Assembly: GCF_018449675.1 (NCBI RefSeq)
Contig: NZ_JAAVUZ010000003.1
Location: forward strand, 351,023-415,022
Direction of reading: 5' to 3'
Source: Glaciihabitans sp. dw_435
Lineage (GTDB): Bacteria; Actinomycetota; Actinomycetes; Actinomycetales; Microbacteriaceae
DNA: 64,000 nucleotides
Part shown: piece by piece, positions 18,179-26,476 of the stretch
How positions within the stretch are numbered: the stretch's first letter is position 1
How the letters are laid out: each line of letters begins with the position of its first letter
Program-made: the position numbers and the translations under genes
The notes under the pieces: model-generated
The model's database searches: none
What the model saw: the letters and a program-made list of their open reading frames with translations, nothing else
What the model was told of the DNA's origin: nothing

Positions 18179-18664
18179 ATGGACGATTTCCGGTGGCTCA
18201 CCCCAGATCAATTACAGGCCTGGAAGAAGTTGGTTGCTGTCGTGGAATTGCTTCCCGGAGTGCTCGATTCGCAGCTGCAGCGCGACGCCGAACTCACCCA
18301 CTTCGAATATTTCACTCTCGCGATGCTCTCGGAAGCACCGGAGCACACCCTGCGCATGACGGCTCTGGCGGCAATCACCAACGCGACACTTCCACGCCTG
18401 TCACACGTGGCGACCAGACTCGAGAAGCGTGGGTATATCCAGCGCTCTCCCTGCCCCGACGACCGCCGCGCGACCAATGCCACCCTGACCCCTCAGGGGT
18501 GGGACAAGGTCGTCGCCACGGCACCCGGTCACGTGACCACCGTCGTCGACAACGTGATTGATCCCCTCAACGCCCGGGACATCGCCGACCTCGATCGCAT
18601 CATGACAAAGCTGCTGGTTCCCCTGGATCCCGAAAACAAGTTCGGCTCGCGCGACCGTCCCTGA
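18179..18664 (+). CDS. MarR-family transcriptional regulator
   Basis: 161 residues. The winged helix reads LTHFEYFTLAMLSEAPEHTLRMTALAAITNATLPRLSHVATRLEKRGYIQRSPCPDDRRATNATLT in short: a recognition helix (LPRLSHVATRLEKRG) followed by the wing with the conserved D-D-R-R. N- and C-terminal helices form the dimer interface. The start ATG at 18179 is the first plausible one after the operator-like palindrome. No effector-linked gene is adjacent other than the PPOX protein 118 bp upstream on the same strand, which could share its control. Confidence 0.9.
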   Translation: MDDFRWLTPDQLQAWKKLVAVVELLPGVLDSQLQRDAELTHFEYFTLAMLSEAPEHTLRMTALAAITNATLPRLSHVATRLEKRGYIQRSPCPDDRRATNATLTPQGWDKVVATAPGHVTTVVDNVIDPLNARDIADLDRIMTKLLVPLDPENKFGSRDRP

Positions 18665-19344
18665 TGTGCCCCGAGCGACGCAGAAATGGTCGCTAGCGAA
18701 CGGCTCATTTCGCATCGGGGGACAAATTCCCCGCCTCGGCGGCGCCATCGGACGATGCGCCGCACGACAGCCGAAACATGAACGTGGCTCGCGCCGAGAT
18801 TTTCTCGCCACCCACTGACGGCCGGCGGCTCGTGCACGAGGCGTAGCCGGCGCCGACATTTCGCCGATCTCCTTCCACTCGTCGGTCACCGGTGATAGGG
18901 CTCGGCCAGCGGCATGACGCGATGACCACGTCACAATAGAACCAAGACTGACCAGCATAATTGAGCGCGAGATCGATGCCGGGCATCGCTTCTGTCACGC
19001 CATCTGCCGCTACCGTCAGCCCCCAACATCCCCACGGGATCTCCAAAAAACGTGACGAGTTGTATCGAATTCGTAGTGTTTATATCAGAGAATTAGTCAA
19101 GTATGCGCTCCCCCATAACTGGGGGAGCGCTGTGAGCCGAGTTGAGTAGTCAGACCGTTCTACGTGCGTTACCGTAACTCACAGCAGCACAGAAGCTACC
19201 GCTGGTCGTTCCCCTCATCGGGGTACACCCATTGGGCAGCTAGGGTTTGCTCCGCTACCAGCAACGTTTGTAACTTCTCGATTTCTGCCGCAGCACCACC
19301 GCGTCCGCAGCGTCCAGAATTCGACTGCCGGGGGGCACACAGAA
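18665..19344. other. 680-bp region without a convincing gene, left border of the flagellar island
   Basis: Lower GC than its surroundings, with no frame that looks like a known protein; short frames here lack ribosome sites or recognisable content. It contains a promoter-like AT-rich stretch (TTGTAT at 19060-19065 and TATATC at 19081-19086, 15 bases apart), the strong hairpin at 19105-19130, and a leader of about 200 bases before fliA. It probably holds the control region of the sigma-factor gene. Confidence 0.6.
19105..19130. promoter_or_regulatory. Perfect 10-bp hairpin in the region upstream of fliA
   Basis: GCGCTCCCCC and GGGGGAGCGC form a perfect stem with the six-base loop ATAACT. It lies 215 bp before the fliA start and 18 bases after a possible -10 element. 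It has no following T-run. It could be an operator, an attenuator or a terminator for transcription entering the island. Confidence 0.5.
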
Positions 19345-20142
19345 ATGAATCGGTTGGAACGCAACCAGATGGTGATCGACAACCTGCCACTCGTCGGCTA
19401 CCTGGTCTCCAAGGTGATGGCGGGCGCCACCCATCTCTCACGCGACGACCTCGCGCAGGCCGGGTCTCTCGCGCTGGTGAAGGTCGTCGACTCATTCGAC
19501 GCCGAGCGCGGGATCCCCTTCGGTGCCTACGCGCGAGAGCGCATCATCGGTGCGCTCAAAGACGAGATGCGCGGAAACGACTGGGCAAAGCGAGCTACCC
19601 GCACGGCCATCAAAGAGACCCTCTCCACCCAGGACTTCCTGTCCGCGCAGCTCGGACGGGTTCCCACGGTCGACGAACTGGCCGGCGCGCTCGGTGTCGA
19701 TCGCGCGACCGCGTCCGAAAGCCTTGGCTTCGCGACGCGAACGGTGTCGACGCTGGATGGCACGACCGCCGAATTCCTGACGGCCGACCTGCCCCTGGCG
19801 GAAGACGAGATGCTCGTCGCGGAGCGACTCCGGTACCTCCGCACGGCTGTCGCTGCCCTTCCGGAGCGCATGCACCTGATCGTCTCGAAAATTTACTTCG
19901 AGGACATGTCGGTGGGGGATGTCGCGGCGGAACTCGGTGTCACGCATTCGGCGGTATCGCAGCAGCGCGCGGAGGCGGTTCGCCTGCTTCGCGATGGTCT
20001 GAACAACTACTACGCCGAAGAGGAGACCGTCGTGCCTCCCGTGCGTCACAGCGCGACCGGAGCCCGCCAGACGAATTACCTCGCGAACTTTGCGAACCTG
20101 CTGTCGGCCCAGCGTTCAGGTTTTCCCGCAGCCGCGATGTAG
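19345..20142 (+). CDS. fliA: Flagellar sigma factor sigma-28 (FliA/WhiG type)
   Basis: 265 residues from ATG 19345. Region 2 reads NLPLVGYLVSKVM, then DDLAQAGSLALVKVVDSFD and FGAYARERIIGALKDEMR. Region 3 has GRVPTVDELAGALGVD, and region 4 LPERMHLIVSKIYFEDMSVGDVAAELGVTHSAVSQQRAEAV, a clear helix-turn-helix. This is the FliA/WhiG group. Its place at the head of the flagellar genes and the repeated TAAC-N15-GCCGATAG elements downstream point to flagellar promoter recognition. No flgM anti-sigma gene was found in the window. Confidence 0.93.
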   Translation: MNRLERNQMVIDNLPLVGYLVSKVMAGATHLSRDDLAQAGSLALVKVVDSFDAERGIPFGAYARERIIGALKDEMRGNDWAKRATRTAIKETLSTQDFLSAQLGRVPTVDELAGALGVDRATASESLGFATRTVSTLDGTTAEFLTADLPLAEDEMLVAERLRYLRTAVAALPERMHLIVSKIYFEDMSVGDVAAELGVTHSAVSQQRAEAVRLLRDGLNNYYAEEETVVPPVRHSATGARQTNYLANFANLLSAQRSGFPAAAM

Positions 20143-20181
20143 TCGCTGGCGGAGCGCACAAAATATTTTCCTGCTTCCCGC

Positions 20182-20208
20182 TAACGCGATAGAACTTCCT
20201 GCCGATTG
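20182..20208 (+). promoter_or_regulatory. Sigma-28-type promoter of the flagellin gene
   Basis: TAAC at 20182-20185, a 15-base spacer, then GCCGATTG at 20201-20208. This closely matches the classic TAAA-N15-GCCGATAA and the same element before flgB, flbD, fliM and flgN. Predicted transcript start is near 20215, giving a leader of about 50 bases. Confidence 0.85.
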
Positions 20209-20219
20209 TTCTCAGTACT

Positions 20220-20235
20220 GGTCCACGGATGGGCC
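20220..20235 (+). promoter_or_regulatory. CsrA-binding hairpin in the flagellin leader
   Basis: GGTCC and GGGCC pair (one G-U) around the hexaloop ACGGAT. A short stem presenting ANGGAN in a six-base loop is the standard high-affinity CsrA site. Another GGA lies inside the Shine-Dalgarno (AAGGAAG, 20249-20254), so one CsrA dimer could bridge both and block translation, as known for hag of Bacillus subtilis. Both csrA and fliW are in this island. Confidence 0.65.
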
Positions 20236-20264
20236 TGGAACCCAATCAAGGAAGAAGATTCATC

Positions 20265-21440
20265 ATGGGAATGCAGATCAACACCAACGTTGCGGCGCTC
20301 AACTCGTACCGCAACCTGAGCAACACCCAGAACGACCTGTCCAAGTCGCTGGAGAAGCTGTCCAGTGGACTTCGCATCAACCGCGCGGCTGATGACGCGG
20401 CCGGCCTCGCAATCTCCGAGGGACTGCGTTCGCAGGTCAGCGGCCTCAAGGTTGCCGCCCGCAACGCTCAGGATGGCATCAGCGTCATCCAGACCGCTGA
20501 AGGTGGACTGACCGAGACGCACGCGATCCTGCAGCGTCTGCGTGACCTCGCCGTTCAGGCCGGTAACGACTCGAACAACGCCGATTCACGTAAGGCGATC
20601 ACCACGGAAGCAACCGCGCTGACGTCGGAGCTCTCCCGCATCTCGGAGTCCTCCAACTTCAACGGCATCCAGCTTCTGGATGGATCGCAGTCCTCGCTGA
20701 AGTTCCAGGTTGGTGCAGACGGTGACGCCAGCAGCCAGATCTCGGTCAGCCTCGCGGGTGCCAACGTCAAGCAGATCGCTGCCGACCTCGCCGGTGGCAA
20801 CCTCGCGACGACGGGCACGAGCTTCGCGATCGGCGCCGTGGCAACCCTCGCGGGTGCCGCCACCTTCACCACCACCAACGGTGGCGTTGCGACGACGATC
20901 ACCACCGGCAACCTCGGTGCCGCCGGTTCGTTCACGAGCGTTGAGGGCTACGCGGACAAGCTGCGCGCCGACGCCAACTTCTCGGCGAACTTCTCGGTGT
21001 CGGTCACCAAGGATGCCAACGGAGCCGGCAACGGCATCGTCATCAGCTCACTCAACGGTGGCACCCTCGCCGCGGCGTCCAACGCCACGGCGGGCGCCGG
21101 TCTCGCGGGCGGCGTCGCTGGTACCGCCCTCACCGGTGGAATCAAGTTCGACTCGGCGGTCAACGCACAGGCAACCCTCGTGGTGCTTGACGCGAAGATC
21201 ACCGCGGTTTCGACCGCTCGTGCCGACCTCGGTGCGGCGCAGAACCGCTTCGAGTCGACGATCAACACCCTGAACGTCTCGGCGGAGAACCTCACCGCCG
21301 CCGAGTCGCGCATCCGCGACACCGACATGGCGTCCGAGATGGTCAACTACACCCGCGCGAACATCCTGTCGCAGGCCGGTACCGCCATGCTCGCGCAGGC
21401 GAACCAGTCCAACCAGGGCGTTCTCCAGCTCCTCCGCTAA
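20265..21440 (+). CDS. fliC: Flagellin
   Basis: 391 residues starting at ATG 20265 (MGMQINTN), with AAGGAAGAAG as ribosome site. The N-terminal D0/D1 helices are classical: NTNVAALNSYRNLS, EKLSSGLRINRAADDAAGLAIS, GISVIQTAEGGLTE. The C-terminal partner helices end QAGTAMLAQANQSNQGVLQLLR, the usual flagellin finish. The centre (about residues 150-300) is an Ala/Thr/Gly-rich variable domain exposed on the filament. It is exported through the flagellar apparatus, chaperoned by FliS. It is the only flagellin in the window and is flanked by its own sigma-28 promoter and a large hairpin, so it is probably monocistronic. Confidence 0.97.
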   Translation: MGMQINTNVAALNSYRNLSNTQNDLSKSLEKLSSGLRINRAADDAAGLAISEGLRSQVSGLKVAARNAQDGISVIQTAEGGLTETHAILQRLRDLAVQAGNDSNNADSRKAITTEATALTSELSRISESSNFNGIQLLDGSQSSLKFQVGADGDASSQISVSLAGANVKQIAADLAGGNLATTGTSFAIGAVATLAGAATFTTTNGGVATTITTGNLGAAGSFTSVEGYADKLRADANFSANFSVSVTKDANGAGNGIVISSLNGGTLAAASNATAGAGLAGGVAGTALTGGIKFDSAVNAQATLVVLDAKITAVSTARADLGAAQNRFESTINTLNVSAENLTAAESRIRDTDMASEMVNYTRANILSQAGTAMLAQANQSNQGVLQLLR

Positions 21441-21474
21441 CCCGCGGCAGAGCAACAGCGACACGCGTGACAAC

Positions 21475-21529
21475 GTCGTGCGGTCGGCCGGCACGAGCAC
21501 TTCGGTGCCGAGCCGCCCGACCGCACGAC
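21475..21529. terminator. Large two-tier hairpin between flagellin and fliD
   Basis: GTCGTGCGGTCGG and CCGACCGCACGAC form a perfect 13-bp stem. Inside it CGGCAC and GTGCCG pair again. It starts 34 bases after the flagellin stop and ends 49 bases before the fliD start. It probably terminates or attenuates transcription so that flagellin exceeds the cap protein, and may stabilise the flagellin mRNA. Confidence 0.75.
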
Positions 21530-21578
21530 ACTTAGCTCTCCTGGCACAGACCACCTCAGAGACGGCAGGACACACACC

Positions 21579-22967
21579 GTGGGAATCTCCCTCGACGGCA
21601 TCGCCAGCGGACTCGACACCGCTGCCCTCATCAGCCAGCTCATGGCACTGGAGGCAGTTCCACAGAACCTCCTCAAGAACCAGGTCACGGCGACCCAGAC
21701 AAAGCTCACCGACCTGCAGTCCCTCAACACCAAGGTCGCGTCCCTCGGCGAAGCCGCAACCGCCGCCGCACTTCCGACCGCCCTCAAGACCTTCTCGGCC
21801 ATCAGCTCCGCCGCGAACGTGACGGTGTCGAGCACCACCGCGGAGCGCGCAGGTTCTCTCGACATCACCGTCACCCAGCTCGCGCAGGCACAGACCCAGG
21901 TCACCGCGCCCCTGACGGCGTGGCCGACCACACCCCCGGTGGTGACGGTGGTCGGAAGCGATGGCACCGCACACGAAATCACCGCGGCATCCGCCGACCT
22001 CAACGATGTGGTCAGCGCGATCAACGCGGCCGGCGCCGGGATCACCGCCACCAAGGTCGCGTCCGGCGTGGACGCGTCCGGCACCGTGCAGTACCGCCTG
22101 CAGCTCGTGTCCGCCACCACCGGGCAGGCCGGTGCATTCAGCATCTACCGTGGATCGAGCGCCGAGGTGACCGCCGGCACGGCCGTCGACCTCGGCACCG
22201 AGACCGGGGCCGCAAAGATCCGCGCCGCGCAGGACGCCACGATCACCCTCTGGGCGGGAACGGGCGCCGAGCAGAGCATTTCCTCGACCAGCAACACCTT
22301 CACGGCCGTCCTGCCCGGCGTGGACGTCACGGTCAACAAAGTCTCGACAGACCCGGCCACGGTCACCGTCGCGCGCGATGTCACGAAGGCCACCGCTGCG
22401 GTGCGCATCGTCATCAACGCCATTGCGACCACGCTTGCGTTGATCGATCAGAAGTCCGCCACCGAGACCACCCAGGACGACACGGGCAAGGACGTCACCG
22501 CACTCGGTTCCTTCACCAGCGACCGGGCAATTCGCGATGTGCGCTCCAGCATCCAGACCGCGATGTCCGCGCCGGTCGACGGTCGCTCGCCCTCCGAAAT
22601 CGGAATCAGCTTCGACAAGACCGGAAACGTCGTCTTCGACGAGGAAAAATTCCAGAAGGCGATGGCGGATGACCCGGACCGCACCGAGGCCGTCTACGCC
22701 GCCATCACCACACGGCTCGCCGCCGCAGCCGCCACCGCGTCCGACAAGACCACCGGCACGATCACCACGAAGATCACCGGATCCGAGGCGCAGGTCAAGG
22801 ACTACACGTCGCAGGTCGAGGCCTGGGACCGCCGCCTGACCACGAGAGAAGCGACGCTCAAGGCAACCTACGCCGCGCTCGAGGTCTCCATGAGCAAGCT
22901 CAACTCTCAGTCCGCCTACCTCACCTCGCAGCTGGCATCGCTGGCCGCGCAGACCTCGTCGTCGTAA
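21579..22967 (+). CDS. fliD: Flagellar filament cap protein FliD (HAP2)
   Basis: 462 residues, GTG start at 21579. The N-terminus GISLDGIASGLDTAALISQLMALEAVPQ is the signature of FliD. The C-terminal FliD domain includes IRDVRSSIQTAM, IGISFDKTGNVVFDEEKFQKAM and a long terminal helix ending in SKLNSQSAYLTSQLASL. It caps the growing filament and guides flagellin folding. fliS follows after 28 bp. No sigma-28 element is visible directly upstream, so expression probably depends on readthrough of the hairpin or on a different promoter. Confidence 0.95.
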   Translation: MGISLDGIASGLDTAALISQLMALEAVPQNLLKNQVTATQTKLTDLQSLNTKVASLGEAATAAALPTALKTFSAISSAANVTVSSTTAERAGSLDITVTQLAQAQTQVTAPLTAWPTTPPVVTVVGSDGTAHEITAASADLNDVVSAINAAGAGITATKVASGVDASGTVQYRLQLVSATTGQAGAFSIYRGSSAEVTAGTAVDLGTETGAAKIRAAQDATITLWAGTGAEQSISSTSNTFTAVLPGVDVTVNKVSTDPATVTVARDVTKATAAVRIVINAIATTLALIDQKSATETTQDDTGKDVTALGSFTSDRAIRDVRSSIQTAMSAPVDGRSPSEIGISFDKTGNVVFDEEKFQKAMADDPDRTEAVYAAITTRLAAAAATASDKTTGTITTKITGSEAQVKDYTSQVEAWDRRLTTREATLKATYAALEVSMSKLNSQSAYLTSQLASLAAQTSSS

Positions 22968-22995
22968 CCGCTCCACGAACATCCAAGGAACCGTC

Positions 22996-23403
22996 ATGAG
23001 CCTGCTCAATTCCCGCATCTCGGAGTACAACCGCAACGCGGTGCTCAGCGCGACGCCCTCCCAGCTGCTGACCATGCTGTACGACCGACTGCTGCTCGAC
23101 CTCAGTCGCGCGCAGCTCGCGCAGCGCGAGGAGCGCTGGCAGGCGGCATCCACTCAATTGATCCATGCCCAGGCGATCATTGCCGAGCTGCAGTCATCGC
23201 TCAATGTCGACGAGTGGGACGGCGCGCAGGGACTCATGGCCCTCTACGTCTACCTCAACACCGCGATGATCAACGCGAACATCAACCGCGACCAGGCGCT
23301 GACGGCGGAGTGCATCCAGCATCTTGAGCCGCTGCGCCAGGCGTGGGTGCAGGCCGCATCTGCCGGCCAGAGCAGCGCGAGCCAGGGGTGGGGCGTTGCC
23401 TGA
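22996..23403 (+). CDS. fliS: Flagellin export chaperone FliS
   Basis: 135 residues; ATG 22996 preceded by AAGGA. The frame has the FliS layout: YNRNAVLSATPSQLLTMLYDRLLLDLSRAQLA at the start and helices with DEWDGAQGLMALYVYLNTAMINANINRD. FliS binds the C-terminal helix of flagellin in the cytoplasm and prevents premature assembly. It directly follows fliD and is followed one base later by the small fliT-like gene. Confidence 0.94.
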   Translation: MSLLNSRISEYNRNAVLSATPSQLLTMLYDRLLLDLSRAQLAQREERWQAASTQLIHAQAIIAELQSSLNVDEWDGAQGLMALYVYLNTAMINANINRDQALTAECIQHLEPLRQAWVQAASAGQSSASQGWGVA

Positions 23404-23404
23404 T

Positions 23405-23695
23405 ATGGCAGCCGATCACGGCTGGGACGACGTTCTCGCTGCGCTCGAGCAGGACCTCGCCGACATGCGCGCGAGCGTCACTCCGGCGACCGGGCGATGG
23501 GACGCCCCCTCTGCGCTCGGCCCGATCCCCGCGCACCTGGAACAGCGTGCGCTCGACCTCATCGCCGCGCAGCAGGACGTGCTCGGGATGCTCCGCCGGG
23601 AGCAGCTGGACATTGCGCGCCACCTCGCCGCGCTTCACGCCGTCCCGAGCGTCTCTGCCGCGCCGGCCCCCGTGTACCTCGACGTCCAGGGCTGA
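23405..23695 (+). CDS. Small fliT-position flagellar protein
   Basis: 96 residues from ATG 23405, one base after the fliS stop. It is predicted almost entirely helical (WDDVLAALEQDLADMRA, then AHLEQRALDLIAAQQDVLGMLRREQLDIARHLAAL). I do not recognise the family by sequence. Position after fliD-fliS and the small helical build match FliT-type chaperones of the cap protein, so that role is an inference from context. Confidence 0.65.
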   Translation: MAADHGWDDVLAALEQDLADMRASVTPATGRWDAPSALGPIPAHLEQRALDLIAAQQDVLGMLRREQLDIARHLAALHAVPSVSAAPAPVYLDVQG

Positions 23696-23733
23696 ATTCT
23701 TTTCACTCCGTCGGGATTAAGCCCCGGTGACGC

Positions 23734-23760
23734 TAACGGTTCCGCCGCTGGTGCCGATAG
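23734..23760 (+). promoter_or_regulatory. Sigma-28-type promoter of the flgB operon
   Basis: TAAC at 23734-23737, 15 bases, GCCGATAG at 23753-23760. It ends 82 bases before flgB and would drive the long basal-body/export operon. Confidence 0.85.
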
Positions 23761-23842
23761 ATAGCTGTGGAGCACGGAGTGCTCGCTACATCTCGGCCAC
23801 GGATCGGTCGTCGCTTACTCACCTGAGAAGAATGGGTTTTCC

Positions 23843-24184
23843 GTGCTCGATTCCGTGACGTCTGTGGCGCTCACCAGCGCCCTGAACGGGCTGGCCGCGC
23901 GCCAGCGCGCCATCGCCGACAACATCGCGAACGTCAACACCGTGAACTACCACGCCAAGCGCGTCTCGTTCGAAGACGCCCTTGCCGCCTCCGTGAAGGC
24001 GGGAGACGGCCACGCCGCTCCGGTCACCGCAACCTCCCTCGAGCCCACCAACCTCGAGGGCAACAACGTCAATCTCGATACCGAGACCCTGTCGAACGTG
24101 GAGACGGTCCTGCGTTTCCAGTTCGCAACCCAGGCCATGAACGCCCAGTTCACGAGCATGCGCAGCGCGATGAGGAGCAACTGA
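23843..24184 (+). CDS. flgB: Flagellar proximal rod protein FlgB
   Basis: 113 residues, GTG start. It contains the rod-family motif RQRAIADNIANVNTVNYHAKRVSFEDAL (N-terminal) and a C-terminal rod helix LRFQFATQAMNAQFTSMRSAM. FlgB is the innermost rod subunit next to FliE and the MS ring. First gene of the operon driven by the promoter at 23734; its stop overlaps the flgC start by one base. Confidence 0.93.
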   Translation: MLDSVTSVALTSALNGLAARQRAIADNIANVNTVNYHAKRVSFEDALAASVKAGDGHAAPVTATSLEPTNLEGNNVNLDTETLSNVETVLRFQFATQAMNAQFTSMRSAMRSN

Positions 24185-24576
24185 TGAGTCCCGACGCCAT
24201 CGGCATCGCCGGTACCGCCCTGACCGTGCACCGCAAGTGGCTCGACGCCATCGCGGACAACATCGCCAACGCGAACACGGCGACGCGCACGTCCGACGCC
24301 GCGTTCCAGGCGCGCTACATCCAGGCCCAGGCGGGGGAGGGCACCTCCGGCGTCTACGTCTCCGGCGTTCAGTTGGGGGATGCCACCGGCCGGGTCGTCA
24401 ACCAGCCGGACAACCCCCTCGCCGACGCGGACGGCAACGTTCGATACCCCGACATCGACCTCGCCGAACAGATGAGCTCGCTCATCCTCGCTCAGCGCGG
24501 ATACCAGGCCAACGCGGCCGTCGTCGACCGGGCGAAGACCTCCTACGAAGCAGCACTGCAGATCGGACGCAACTGA
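24184..24576 (+). CDS. flgC: Flagellar proximal rod protein FlgC
   Basis: 130 residues, ATG overlapping the flgB stop. The rod signature WLDAIADNIANANTATRTSDAAFQARYI is near the N-terminus, and the C-terminal domain ends PDIDLAEQMSSLILAQRGYQANAAVVDRAKTSYEAAL in short form, typical of rod/hook proteins. It builds the proximal rod with FlgB. Overlaps fliE by one base. Confidence 0.94.
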   Translation: MSPDAIGIAGTALTVHRKWLDAIADNIANANTATRTSDAAFQARYIQAQAGEGTSGVYVSGVQLGDATGRVVNQPDNPLADADGNVRYPDIDLAEQMSSLILAQRGYQANAAVVDRAKTSYEAALQIGRN

Positions 24577-24881
24577 TGAGCCTCGACGCAATCACGGCGG
24601 TTCAGGGCGTCGCGCCCACCGGCTACCTCTCCGCTCCGGACGCGGTACAGACGACGGATGGCTCGGCATTTGCCACCTCGCTGGCGGGCGCCGTCGACAA
24701 CGCCCAGCAGCTCCAGAGCGACTCCAACACCCTCGCCATCAAGGCGGTCACGGGAGACCTCGACGACATCCACAACGCGACCATCGCGGCCACTCGGGCG
24801 CAGGTCACCCTGGAACTCGTCGCCGCCGTCCGCAACAAGGGCGTTGACGCCTTCAACGAGATCATGAGGATGTCCGCCTGA
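24576..24881 (+). CDS. fliE: MS-ring/rod junction protein FliE
   Basis: 101 residues starting at ATG 24576. The C-terminal half has the FliE pattern: AVTGDLDDIHNATIAATRAQVTLELVAAVRNKGVDAFNEIMRM, with helices matching the FlgB interface. It connects the MS ring to the rod and is the first substrate of the export gate. It is coupled by one-base overlaps to flgC and fliF. Confidence 0.9.
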   Translation: MSLDAITAVQGVAPTGYLSAPDAVQTTDGSAFATSLAGAVDNAQQLQSDSNTLAIKAVTGDLDDIHNATIAATRAQVTLELVAAVRNKGVDAFNEIMRMSA

Positions 24882-26476
24882 TGCCAGCCCCGGTGCGTGC
24901 CTTCTTCGGCCGCTTCCAAACCACCCTGCAGGGCTTTTCGACCGCCCAGCGCACCGTGGTGATCGTCGGCGTCGCCGTGCTCATCCTCGGCATCGTCGCG
25001 CTGTCGTCCTGGCTGACCAAGCCGTCGTACACCCCATTGTTCTCGGGGCTGTCGGCAGCCGACGCCAGCACGATCGTCGAGCAGTTGCGCGGCGACAACG
25101 TGCCCTACGAGCTCGCCAATGGCGGCGCGACGGTGCTGGTTCCCGAAGACAAGGTTTACGAGGAACGCCTGACCGCCGCCGCCGCCGGCCTGCCGTCGGC
25201 ATCGACGGGCGGCTATGCGCTCCTCGACGACATGGGAGTGACGACCTCCGAGTTCCAGCAGTCAGTCGCCTACAAGCGCGCGCTCGAGGGCGAACTCGCC
25301 AAGACCGTCATGGCCATGAAGGGCGTCAAGACCGCCTCCGTGCGGCTGGCGATTCCCGAAGAGACGGTGTTCGCCGCCGAGAAGAAGGACCCGACGGCCT
25401 CGGTCTTCATCGAGACGCAGAACGGCGTCTCGCTCACCAGCGATCAGGTGAACGCCATCGTGCACCTCACCAGCGCGTCGATCGAGGGCCTCACGCCCAC
25501 CAACGTCGCGGTGATCGATGCGAACGGAAGCGTGCTCTCCGCCGTCGGGGTAGGCACGACCGGGTCATCCGATTCCCAGGCAACCGACTACGAGACACGC
25601 GTCAAGGGCACGGTGCAAACAATGCTCGACCGCATCGTGGGGGTGGGTAACTCGACCGTGGCCGTCGCCGCGACCGTGAGCAGTGAGTCGGCGGATGTCA
25701 CGACCGAGACGTTCGGCACCACCAAGGGTGTGCCCGCGCTGAGCGAATCCACGACTAAAGAATCGTTCACGGGATCGGGTGCGGGCGCCCAGGGAGCCGG
25801 AGTCCTCGGGCCCGACAACATCGCCGTGCCGAGTGCCACCAACGGCACAGGGGACTATGCCAACACGTCCTCCACCAAGAACAATGCCGTCAACAAGGTG
25901 ACAGAGACACGCACGATCCCGGCCGGGGCGATCGCCCGCCAGGACATCTCGGTCGCGATCAACTCCACCGTCGCGGGCGGCGTCGACCCCACGGAGATCC
26001 AGCAGCTGGCGGCCGCCGCGGCCGGGATCCAGACCAAGCGCGGGGACACCGTGAAGGTCTCCATGCTGCCGTTCACCACCGCGTCCGCCACCGATGCGAA
26101 GGCGGCCCTCGCGGCGACCGAACAGGCCCAGGCCGCCGACCGCACGGCGGGCCTGATCCGCACGGGAATCATCGCCCTGGTGATCCTCGTTCCCGTCATC
26201 CTCGCGCTCGTGCTCTTCCTGCGGCGCTCGCGCCAGCGTAGGGAGCCCGTCGAGGACGGGGAATTCGTCTTCGACGAGTTGCTGACTGTCCCCACCGTCA
26301 GCGCCCTCGCCGCCCCGACCGTGCCGATGCCCGTCTTCGACGCCGCCGATTTCACCCCGCCGGTTCCGACGGACATGGACGTGCGACGCAACGAGATCGC
26401 CAAGCTCGCTGCCCAGGACCCCGAAAAGACCGCGGACTTCCTCCGCGGACTGATGGATGACAGGCCCACAGCATGA
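24881..26476 (+). CDS. fliF: Flagellar MS-ring protein FliF
   Basis: 531 residues. It has a first membrane helix at about residues 25-46 (VVIVGVAVLILGIVAL), then the YscJ/FliF ring-building domains (SYTPLFSGLSAADASTIVEQL; ELAKTVMAMKGVKTASVRLAIP; SSTKNNAVNKVTETRTIPAG). A second membrane helix lies at about 427-448, and a cytoplasmic tail ends with the FliG-binding DPEKTADFLRGLM. It forms the membrane ring around the export apparatus. Overlaps fliG by four bases. Confidence 0.95.
   Translation: MPAPVRAFFGRFQTTLQGFSTAQRTVVIVGVAVLILGIVALSSWLTKPSYTPLFSGLSAADASTIVEQLRGDNVPYELANGGATVLVPEDKVYEERLTAAAAGLPSASTGGYALLDDMGVTTSEFQQSVAYKRALEGELAKTVMAMKGVKTASVRLAIPEETVFAAEKKDPTASVFIETQNGVSLTSDQVNAIVHLTSASIEGLTPTNVAVIDANGSVLSAVGVGTTGSSDSQATDYETRVKGTVQTMLDRIVGVGNSTVAVAATVSSESADVTTETFGTTKGVPALSESTTKESFTGSGAGAQGAGVLGPDNIAVPSATNGTGDYANTSSTKNNAVNKVTETRTIPAGAIARQDISVAINSTVAGGVDPTEIQQLAAAAAGIQTKRGDTVKVSMLPFTTASATDAKAALAATEQAQAADRTAGLIRTGIIALVILVPVILALVLFLRRSRQRREPVEDGEFVFDELLTVPTVSALAAPTVPMPVFDAADFTPPVPTDMDVRRNEIAKLAAQDPEKTADFLRGLMDDRPTA

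Noticed and set aside
18705..19046. 113-codon frame on the - strand in the 680-bp gap
   Set aside because: No family resemblance, no good ribosome site, codon use unlike neighbours. Left as gene-free.
21048..23153. 701-codon frame antisense to flagellin, fliD and fliS
   Set aside because: Mirror of high-GC third-position bias; no recognisable domain and no ribosome site.
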